The notes below the pieces were generated by a model. That model was given only the letters and a program-made list of their open reading frames with translations, ran no database searches and was not told the DNA's origin. A stretch of DNA of 5,483 nucleotides from Oscillospiraceae bacterium. Lineage in GTDB: Bacteria > Bacillota > Clostridia > Oscillospirales > Acutalibacteraceae. Below, piece by piece: positions 1 to 4,917 of this stretch (within the stretch, counting starts at the first letter, position 1; the number at the start of each line of letters is the position of its first letter). The position numbers and the translations under genes were made by a program. Location of the stretch: NCBI GenBank assembly GCA_009783605.1, contig WRDE01000166.1, positions 1-5,483 on the forward strand. The letters run 5' to 3'.

Positions 1-1534
1 CGATCCAGCGGCGTCGCTGGGCGGCGTCGCTGGGGATAAAGGTTCCGGCGGCAGTCTCCTCGTCGATCCGGTAGTTGTCCGGCGGGGATTCGATCGGCGG
101 GAAAGAAACCGCCGAAAAAGCGGGGAAATGGGTGCCCCAGCTGGCGTTGAGAGCGGACAAATCACCGTGAAATTTGTTGAACATTTTTTCAGTGAAATCC
201 GCCCGGGCAAACCGATCGTTACACCAGTAGCCGGCATGGGCGTGGTAGATACCGGGGATGTTGGTGGGCCAGTTGCCGTGCCAGACCGACATGATCGCCT
301 CGCCGAAGTCGCCGGTGATGCCCAGCAGCACCGCCTCAAAGACGCTATGGTCGGTGAAGTGCTCCGCCAGCTTGGCGAAATACCGGTCGACGTAGCGGTA
401 GAAATTTTTATCAAAAATCGTCTGGATCTTGCTCTCGATGTTGTGCTCAAGGCAGCACAGTCCCTCGTGTTCCCGGGATTCCCGGTACCAGCGGGGCAGC
501 GAATAGGCCGGGCCGGCGATGATAAAGGGCAGCCATTTCAGCCCGGCGGCGGTGATTTTCGCCAGTTCGGCGTCCCAGTGGGAGAAATCCCATTGCCCCT
601 CTCCAGCCCGTTCGCAGGTTTCCCAGGTGACGTATTGCTCGATCGAGGTGAAGCCGGTTTCACGCAGCAGCGTGAGGGTGTCCGGGTCGGTGGCGCGGGG
701 ACCGCAGCAAAGCTCCATGCTGGGCGGCAGGGTGATCGGCGCGGGCGGGCGGGCGATATCTTTCAATATGGTGCGGGTGAATTGCGGCAGTCCGGCGGTG
801 GGATCGTCTGCCGGATCAATCGAACGCACGCAGCGGAAGCCTACCGACGCGTTGGAGCCGCCGCCGAGCACCCGACGCCGCCGGGCGATCCGCAGATCGG
901 TGACAGTCGAATGGTAACACCCGCCGCGGCAGACCTTCGCGCCGCCCCACCCGTCACTGAAGGAGGCGGTGCTGCGCACCTCGTCGTCGTAGGCGAAGAA
1001 CCAGTCGGCGGTCCATTCGCAGACGTTGCCGGCCATATCAAATAATCCGTAGCCGTTGGGCGGATAGCTCCCGACCGGTGAGGTAAATGCATACCCATCA
1101 TCGTCAGCAGGGGATTTCCAGGGATAATCGCTGCACTTGTCGGAAAAATTGGCCCGGCCGCCGTCCAAATCCGCGTCGCCCCAGGGATAGCGCGGCGCGT
1201 CCAGACCGCCCGCCGCGGCGTATTCCCATTCCTCCTCGGTGGGCAGCCGCTTGCCGTAATGGGCGGCGTAATCGGCGGCCTGCTGCCAGCTGACCATCAC
1301 CACCGGATGGCCGGGATAGCCCAAAAAATACCCCTCCATTGACGGCCAATGGGGATCCGGCGGATACGTTTTGCCGGTTTGGTCGCAATAAGCGCGGAAT
1401 TCGCCGTTGGTGACCGGCCGGGCATCCATTTCAAAGGGAGCCACGGCGACAGTATGCACCGGACGCTCCTCAGGATATCCGGAATCCGAACCCATACGAA
1501 AGGTACCGCCGGGGATTGTTTGCATGGAATTCAT
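1..1534 (-). CDS. FGE-sulfatase-like domain fused to GH42-like glycoside hydrolase (3' end outside window)
   Basis: Partial gene: 511 codons are present and the C-terminus lies beyond position 1. The ATG at 1534-1532 is chosen because GGAGGG (1547-1542) sits 7 nt upstream; a second in-frame ATG at 1525 is less well placed. Residues about 5-237 form an FGE-sulfatase (SUMF1/EgtB/PvdO superfamily) domain: IPGGTFRMGS at the start, KRLPTEEEWEYAAAGG (95-110), YPWGD, GYGLFDMAGNVCEWTADWF (161-179), CRGGC (202-206) and VGFRC (231-235). The Cys pair that makes true FGE catalytic (the GGSYxCxxxxC motif) is missing: the Cys positions align to Ser and Leu. Sulfatase activation is therefore unlikely. From about 265 to the edge a GH42-like TIM barrel follows: WDFSHWDAELAKITAAGLKWLPF, GITGDFGEA with Glu412 as candidate acid/base, and FHGDLSALNASWGTHF, like the GH42 'YG..eaLN.aWGT.F' segment. 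GH14-like annotation is an alternative. No signal peptide is seen, so it is probably cytoplasmic. Substrate is unknown. Confidence 0.85.
   Translation of the reverse strand, partial: MNSMQTIPGGTFRMGSDSGYPEERPVHTVAVAPFEMDARPVTNGEFRAYCDQTGKTYPPDPHWPSMEGYFLGYPGHPVVMVSWQQAADYAAHYGKRLPTEEEWEYAAAGGLDAPRYPWGDADLDGGRANFSDKCSDYPWKSPADDDGYAFTSPVGSYPPNGYGLFDMAGNVCEWTADWFFAYDDEVRSTASFSDGWGGAKVCRGGCYHSTVTDLRIARRRRVLGGGSNASVGFRCVRSIDPADDPTAGLPQFTRTILKDIARPPAPITLPPSMELCCGPRATDPDTLTLLRETGFTSIEQYVTWETCERAGEGQWDFSHWDAELAKITAAGLKWLPFIIAGPAYSLPRWYRESREHEGLCCLEHNIESKIQTIFDKNFYRYVDRYFAKLAEHFTDHSVFEAVLLGITGDFGEAIMSVWHGNWPTNIPGIYHAHAGYWCNDRFARADFTEKMFNKFHGDLSALNASWGTHFPAFSAVSFPPIESPPDNYRIDEETAAGTFIPSDAAQRRRWI
8..33. 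repeat. Perfect 13-bp tandem repeat inside the glycoside hydrolase gene
   Basis: Two adjacent identical copies of GCGGCGTCGCTGG occupy 8-20 and 21-33. The unit is not a multiple of three, so the two copies are read in different frames by the minus-strand gene (SDAAQRRRW). The frame after the repeat gives RRRWI, which resembles the 'RRRWxDF' segment I recall in GH42-like proteins. The present frame is thus probably the functional one, and the repeat is a possible slippage site. Confidence 0.8.
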
Positions 1535-1553
1535 TTTGAAACCCTCCATAAGA

Positions 1554-1623
1554 TAATTCTTAATTCTTAATGCTGAATGCTTAATTATGGCAGCCTTTCA
1601 TTTAGCATTCAGCATTCAGCATT
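1554..1623. repeat. Inverted pair of degenerate heptamer arrays between comEC and the FGE/GH gene
   Basis: The left arm (1554-1588) is five 7-bp units: TAATTCT twice, then TAATGCT, GAATGCT and TAATTAT. The right arm (1601-1621) has three units, TTTAGCA and TTCAGCA twice, which are complementary to the left-arm core. AATGCTGAATGCT (1569-1581) is the exact reverse complement of 1604-1616 and also of 1611-1623, so either register could form a 13-bp stem. The array begins one base after the comEC stop codon. No T-run follows the stem on the minus strand, so it is not a standard intrinsic terminator, though it may act as an mRNA end-protecting or attenuating hairpin. It occupies most of the 90-bp gap, and I see no convincing promoter for the downstream gene there. 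Confidence 0.8.
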
Positions 1624-1624
1624 G

Positions 1625-3814
1625 TTAAAACGATAAGTCTTTCTTCCCTCTCGTTATGACGACAAAATCATTTTGTGCGGTGTCGGCGATGGGATAGCTG
1701 CCCCAGGGGAGGACGCGGGTGAGTACGCGGAGATGGTCGGCGTCGCAGATGACGAGACCGGCTTTGGCGGTGAACAGATCGCTCTTTTTGGGTGGGGTAC
1801 CGGTGAAGACGATCAGATCCGGAGATAGCCAGTCGGGCGGCAGCTCGCCGGCGTCGCCCTCCGCCGGGGCGATCAGCAGCCGGGTTTCGCCCAGCAGGAG
1901 CTGATACCAGTTTCCATACCGGCGGATGAGGTCTCCCTCCCAGAAGCTCAGGCGCTGGCGGTCCTCTATGGCCAGCACATCCGCGACTATGGTTTGTTTC
2001 GGCGGGATATCGGGGCAGATCAGGGTGGTGACCGGAAAATCCTCGTGGATATTCTTCAATCCCGCCAACCGCTTGTTTTCCCAGGAAGGATAGAGGACGA
2101 AATCTAACCGGCGGATACCTTTTTGGGCAAGCAGGTAACGGGTGTTGTTCAGATTGCCCCTCCGGCCCAGCACCACCAATCCGGCGCGGCCGTCCCGCTC
2201 GATCAGCAGTACCGCGTCCTTTTCCGGACCAGCCGGCGCGGTGACGGTGGTGACGCCGCGCATCCCGGCGGTATGTATCAGTATCGAGATCAACAGAACC
2301 GGAACGGCGAAAGCGGCGGTCAGCCGGACGCCCGGATTTCCGCGCAGTTTATAGGCGGCCCAGAGCAGCGCCGGCGTCAGGCAGAGCCAGAGGGTGACAT
2401 GGGGCAGGTTGACCGTGACCGCCGACCAGGGCAGCGCGGCTAAGGTTTCGGCCATCCACAGCAGATACCGGGCGGTCAGCCGCCCGACCGCGAATACCGC
2501 TTCGGCCGCCCAGGGGATAAAGCCGGCCAGCGGCGCGCCGATAACGGCGGCGAATAATACCAATGAGGCGGCCATATCTGCCGCCAGATTGGCGATGATC
2601 GAGACGGTGGAGATCCGGCCGAAGTAGAGTACCGCGACCGGGATGGTCGGCAGGGTGGCGGAGAGGGTGAGGGCCGCGCCGTTGGCCGCCCAACTGGCCG
2701 CTTTTTGGAGGATACGGCGCCGGAGCGGCTCTTTTTCCACGGCGCGCTGTGCCGGTTTCCGCCGGAGGACCGGCCAGAGCACCGCGATCCCCCACATGGA
2801 GGTCACCGACATCAAAAAACCGACGTCGTAGACTGAAAAGGGCTGGATCAGCAGCATCGCGATCACCGCGAAACCCAGCGCACTGCGCAGGTCCGGCTCC
2901 CGCCGCACCGCCGCCGCGGTCAGGACCACCGCGCACATAATCGCCGCCCGGACAGTTGAAAAAGCCATGCCGGTCAGCAGCGTAAATCCGGCGGCCAGCG
3001 GGATTGCCAGCAGCTGTATGTACCGCCGGGGTTTGGATTGGCGGGTCCGGAGCAACCGCAGGAGCCGCAGCAGTCCTGCCGTCAGCAGCGACATATGAAA
3101 ACCCGAGACCGACATCAGATGGCTCAGCCCGATATCCCGGAACCAGCTTTCGGCCTGGCGGGACAGCACCTTCCGGGCGCCGAAGCCGATGCCTTTCATC
3201 AGCGCGGCCTCGTCCCCGTCGGCATGGCGGTCGACCGCCGCCAGCGCCTGATCCCGCCAGTCCGCGAAGGCGGCGTTCCAGGGCCGGCCGCCGAACCCGG
3301 TGATCTCCGGCTCGGTGTTATCCGAAAATACAAGATAGATCCCCCGCGCCCGGTTGGGCAGGTACTCGTCCCAGTCGATATCAAAGTCGCCGCTGATGTT
3401 CAGATACCGCTGGTAACGGCCCGGATGATCCAGCAAAAGGGTGACCCGCGTACCGGGTTCCAGCGGCGGGCATTCCAGCACCTCGGCGGTATAAAACGCG
3501 GCATATTCCCCTTCCTCCTGGCATTCCAGCAGATGGAAGGAGGCGGTTATCCGCTGGCCGATCAGCGGCTCTAACGGGCGGATTTCGAGATAGCATTTCG
3601 CCGCAAAGATACCGAAAGCGGCGGCCAGCGAAAAAATGACCGCCGGCAGATATCCCCGCCGCCGCAGTGCCGGCACCGCCAGCGCCAGCGCCAGCAGCAG
3701 CCCGCAGACCACGGAAAGGATAAAAGCCAGCCGTTCGCCGGCCGCCATCGCAATGACCATACCACAGAAAAAGGGGACGGCGATTGTATAGAGCGGACGC
3801 TTTATGGGTGACAC
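1625..3814 (-). CDS. comEC: ComEC/Rec2 family DNA-uptake channel with degenerate C-terminal domain
   Basis: A 729-residue polytopic membrane protein of the ComEC/Rec2 family, which forms the inner-membrane channel for single-stranded DNA during natural transformation. Order of parts: N-terminal membrane segments (about 8-74); an OB-fold/DUF4131-type domain (about 83-165, ending in FDIDWDEYLPNRARGIY); the Competence domain (about 200-490) with GLSHLMSVSGFHMSLL (229-244), TGMAFSTVRAAIM (281-293) and VYDVGFLMSV (328-337); and a C-terminal metallo-beta-lactamase-like region (about 522-729). Length is typical of the full three-domain family. In the last domain the usual THxHxDH is replaced by YPSWENK (575-581) and the HHGS position reads FTGT (670-673), so metal-dependent nuclease activity is not expected. 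The start is GTG at 3814-3812; an in-frame TAA at 3829-3827 excludes longer forms, and the next Met (19) would cut into the first membrane segment. The start abuts a G9 tract. Divergent from mtnN. Confidence 0.93.
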   Translation of the reverse strand: MSPIKRPLYTIAVPFFCGMVIAMAAGERLAFILSVVCGLLLALALAVPALRRRGYLPAVIFSLAAAFGIFAAKCYLEIRPLEPLIGQRITASFHLLECQEEGEYAAFYTAEVLECPPLEPGTRVTLLLDHPGRYQRYLNISGDFDIDWDEYLPNRARGIYLVFSDNTEPEITGFGGRPWNAAFADWRDQALAAVDRHADGDEAALMKGIGFGARKVLSRQAESWFRDIGLSHLMSVSGFHMSLLTAGLLRLLRLLRTRQSKPRRYIQLLAIPLAAGFTLLTGMAFSTVRAAIMCAVVLTAAAVRREPDLRSALGFAVIAMLLIQPFSVYDVGFLMSVTSMWGIAVLWPVLRRKPAQRAVEKEPLRRRILQKAASWAANGAALTLSATLPTIPVAVLYFGRISTVSIIANLAADMAASLVLFAAVIGAPLAGFIPWAAEAVFAVGRLTARYLLWMAETLAALPWSAVTVNLPHVTLWLCLTPALLWAAYKLRGNPGVRLTAAFAVPVLLISILIHTAGMRGVTTVTAPAGPEKDAVLLIERDGRAGLVVLGRRGNLNNTRYLLAQKGIRRLDFVLYPSWENKRLAGLKNIHEDFPVTTLICPDIPPKQTIVADVLAIEDRQRLSFWEGDLIRRYGNWYQLLLGETRLLIAPAEGDAGELPPDWLSPDLIVFTGTPPKKSDLFTAKAGLVICDADHLRVLTRVLPWGSYPIADTAQNDFVVITRGKKDLSF

Positions 3815-3828
3815 CCCCCCCCTTTTTT
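3814..3828 (-). promoter_or_regulatory. A6-G9 homopolymer forming the comEC translation-initiation region
   Basis: On the minus strand six A (3828-3823) are followed by nine G (3822-3814), and the last G is the first base of the comEC GTG start. The only Shine-Dalgarno-like sequence is the AAGGGG transition itself, so changes in G-run length would alter ribosome-site spacing without destroying the start codon. Such tracts are known slippage sites in phase-variable genes. Variation here is inference from a single sequence. Confidence 0.6.
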
Positions 3829-3863
3829 ACAGTTGAGAGTTGAGAGTTGACAGTTGAGAGTTA
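3829..3863. repeat. Five-copy heptamer tandem repeat in the comEC-mtnN divergent region
   Basis: Five contiguous 7-bp units: ACAGTTG (3829), AGAGTTG (3836), AGAGTTG (3843), ACAGTTG (3850) and AGAGTTA (3857). Units differ only at the second base and, in the last copy, the seventh. It resembles the short tandemly repeated heptamers (STRR type) described in cyanobacteria and seen in intergenic DNA of other bacteria. It lies just upstream of the comEC start and upstream of the mtnN promoter, so it would sit in a comEC leader if transcription starts further right. Confidence 0.9.
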
Positions 3864-3873
3864 TACGGTGGAT

Positions 3874-3902
3874 TTGACTTTATCGCTGGATCGGGATATA
3901 CT
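3874..3902 (+). promoter_or_regulatory. Sigma70-type promoter for mtnN
   Basis: TTGACT (3874-3879) and TATACT (3897-3902) are separated by exactly 17 nt, each matching consensus at five of six positions. The predicted start near 3909 would leave a leader of about 55 nt before mtnN. It is the best promoter match in the window. The start point falls inside the palindrome at 3902-3924. Confidence 0.75.
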
Positions 3903-3924
3903 TATCTAACGCTAAGTTAGATAA
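3902..3924. promoter_or_regulatory. Perfect 9-5-9 palindrome over the mtnN start point (candidate operator)
   Basis: TTATCTAAC (3902-3910) and GTTAGATAA (3916-3924) are exact reverse complements around GCTAA. The left arm shares its first base with the -10 hexamer, and the whole element spans roughly -7 to +16, where a dimeric repressor would block RNA polymerase. The size and AT-rich arms suit a MarR-, TetR- or Rrf2-type dimer, but no regulator gene is present to identify it. An RNA hairpin role is less likely because transcription should begin inside the left arm. Confidence 0.6.
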
Positions 3925-3949
3925 ACGATTATTTGTTACCATTTTAAAC

Positions 3950-3955
3950 AGGAGG
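3950..3955 (+). promoter_or_regulatory. Shine-Dalgarno AGGAGG that fixes the mtnN start
   Basis: AGGAGG lies only 2 nt before the ATG at 3958 but 8 nt before the in-frame ATG at 3964. Normal spacing therefore favours 3964 as the true start. Confidence 0.8.
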
Positions 3956-3963
3956 AAATGTTG

Positions 3964-4692
3964 ATGCGGGGACCGATTGGCGTTATCGGGGCGATGGAGC
4001 CGGAGGTGGCGTTGTTGATGGCGCGGATGGAGGGGAAGAATGAGACGGTTGTCGGCCATACTGTCTATGCCGCGGGAAAATTGGGCGGGCAGACGGTGGT
4101 GGTTTCCCGCTGCGGTATCGGCAAGGTCTGCGCCGCTATCTGCGTGCAGACGATGGTGGAGCGGTTTGACGTGAGCGCGGTCATCAACACCGGTATCGCC
4201 GGCGGGCTGCATCCCGAGCTGGCGGTGGGGGATATCGTGGCCGCGGCGGATACGCTCCAGCATGATTTCGATCTGGGGGCATGGGGATATGCCCGGGGAC
4301 ATATTCCCTATATCGGGGGTCATGGTCCGGGCGATGAGCCGACCCGGTTTCCCGTCGACCCGGAATGGACCGAGCGGTATATACAGGCGGCACAGGGGAT
4401 ACTGCCGCCCGGCCATAAAATCATACGCGGCACCATCGTATCCGGTGATATATTCGTGGACGACGCCGATTTAAAACGCCGGCTGATCAGTGATTTCGGC
4501 GCCGCCGCGGTGGAGATGGAGGGGGCCGCCGTCGGACAGGCCGCCGCCGCCAACAGGGTGCCTTACGCCGTCTTCCGCGCCATATCCGATCTGGCCGAAA
4601 AGGGTCCCCACATCAATTTCCGGCAGTTCGAGCAGGAGATGGGGGAGCTGTCGGCCGAAATTGTGATTAAGATGTTTACGGAACTGCTCTGA
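3964..4692 (+). CDS. mtnN: 5'-methylthioadenosine/S-adenosylhomocysteine nucleosidase
   Basis: MtnN/Pfs cleaves the adenine from methylthioadenosine and S-adenosylhomocysteine, relieving product inhibition of SAM-dependent enzymes and feeding methionine salvage. It also yields S-ribosylhomocysteine, the LuxS substrate. The soluble 242-residue product is near the E. coli length (232). Numbered from the ATG at 3964: IGVIGAMEPEV (5-15) contains Glu14, matching the catalytic Glu12 of E. coli; CGIGKVCAA (50-58); NTGIAGGL (75-82) of the ribose/phosphorylase fold; IVSGDIF (158-164); AVEMEGAA (182-189) with substrate-binding Met185 and Glu186; and RAISDLAEKG (205-214) with the general acid Asp209. 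All key residues are present. An ATG at 3958 would add two residues but is too close to the AGGAGG. A strong promoter and palindrome precede it, suggesting repressor control. No convincing terminator follows, so read-through to pssA is possible. Confidence 0.95.
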   Translation: MRGPIGVIGAMEPEVALLMARMEGKNETVVGHTVYAAGKLGGQTVVVSRCGIGKVCAAICVQTMVERFDVSAVINTGIAGGLHPELAVGDIVAAADTLQHDFDLGAWGYARGHIPYIGGHGPGDEPTRFPVDPEWTERYIQAAQGILPPGHKIIRGTIVSGDIFVDDADLKRRLISDFGAAAVEMEGAAVGQAAAANRVPYAVFRAISDLAEKGPHINFRQFEQEMGELSAEIVIKMFTELL

Positions 4693-4780
4693 CAGCATCG
4701 TCCCTTACGACACGAAAGGAAAAGGATACTCTGCAAGGGCCGCTGGTGAGCGATCCAAACATATCATACCATTAAAATCC

Positions 4781-4804
4781 ATAAAAATCGACAGATATTT
4801 TTAT
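4781..4804. repeat. AT-only inverted repeat downstream of mtnN
   Basis: ATAAAAAT (4781-4788) and ATTTTTAT (4797-4804) are exact reverse complements with an 8-nt centre. The stem has no G or C, so it is a poor intrinsic terminator. It overlaps the -35 of the upstream pssA promoter candidate and may simply reflect the AT-rich promoter DNA. Between 4693 and 4780 I see only weak 4-5 bp stems and no gene. Confidence 0.45.
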
Positions 4805-4816
4805 TTCCAGTAAAAT
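4788..4816 (+). promoter_or_regulatory. Candidate distal sigma70 promoter (P1) for pssA
   Basis: TCGACA (4788-4793), 17-nt spacer, TAAAAT (4811-4816); both hexamers match consensus at five of six positions. The predicted start near 4823 coincides with the left arm of the inverted repeat at 4822-4862. Position and spacing are good, but the surrounding DNA is AT-rich, so chance matches are more likely here than elsewhere in the window. Confidence 0.45.
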
Positions 4817-4821
4817 TATGT

Positions 4822-4862
4822 CGAAAATCCGATTTGTTCATACTTTGTTCATATGATTTTCG
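4822..4862. repeat. 8-bp inverted repeat enclosing the direct repeats upstream of pssA
   Basis: CGAAAATC (4822-4829) and GATTTTCG (4855-4862) are exact reverse complements separated by 25 bp, the stretch that holds two TTTGTTCATA copies. It could be a two-site operator or a hairpin near the 5' end of a P1 transcript. Confidence 0.5.
4833..4853 (+). promoter_or_regulatory. 11-bp-pitch direct repeats, candidate response-regulator box
   Basis: TTTGTTCATA occurs at 4833-4842 and 4844-4853, one DNA turn apart. A weaker third unit (TTTCGTA, 4858-4864, five of seven matching GTTCATA) keeps the same pitch. OmpR/PhoB-class regulators bind direct repeats at this pitch, and the Streptomyces PhoP box has a GTTCA-type core in 11-nt units. 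The second copy overlaps the P2 -35, where binding could activate or repress pssA. The regulator assignment is inference. Confidence 0.5.
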
Positions 4863-4873
4863 TAAAATATAAG
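4845..4873 (+). promoter_or_regulatory. Candidate proximal promoter (P2) for pssA
   Basis: TATAAG (4868-4873, five of six matching consensus) lies 17 nt after TTGTTC (4845-4850, three of six). The good -10 with a poor -35 that overlaps the direct repeats fits an activator-dependent promoter. The predicted start near 4880 leaves a leader of about 38 nt. Confidence 0.5.
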
Positions 4874-4917
4874 GGATGGTGTGTCTGTAACAGGATGTGG
4901 GGAGTTTGGGTGCGTTT

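Noticed and set aside
128..1045. 305-codon open frame on the plus strand
   Set aside because: It is antisense to the FGE/GH42-like gene, whose minus-strand frame shows clear family motifs throughout; the plus-strand product has low-complexity Gly/Ala/Arg-rich sequence and no recognisable domain.
1..1534. Active sulfatase-maturing FGE
   Set aside because: The two catalytic Cys after the GGS motif are absent and no sulfatase gene is in the window, so only superfamily membership is claimed.
2349..2936. 195-codon minus-strand frame inside comEC
   Set aside because: It is a +1/-1 frame shadow of comEC with Arg/Gly/Pro-rich translation; comEC motifs continue unbroken in the main frame.
3860..3889. 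Minus-strand -10-like TATAAC (3865-3860) as a comEC promoter
   Set aside because: No -35 match lies at 16-18 nt upstream, and the hexamer partly consists of the heptamer repeat, so support is too weak to list.
3880..4416. 178-codon minus-strand frame over the mtnN 5' half
   Set aside because: It is antisense to catalytic motifs of mtnN, covers the promoter and palindrome, and has no family resemblance.
4698..4752. Possible terminator after mtnN (TCGT/ACGA, CGCT/AGCG and CCCTT/AAGGG stems)
   Set aside because: Stems are only 4-5 bp, one has a 28-nt loop, and none is followed by a T-run.
4906..4908. In-frame TTG as an upstream start for pssA
   Set aside because: It would lie 1 nt after GGGGAG, too close for initiation, and the ATG at 4918 matches the subgroup N-terminus.
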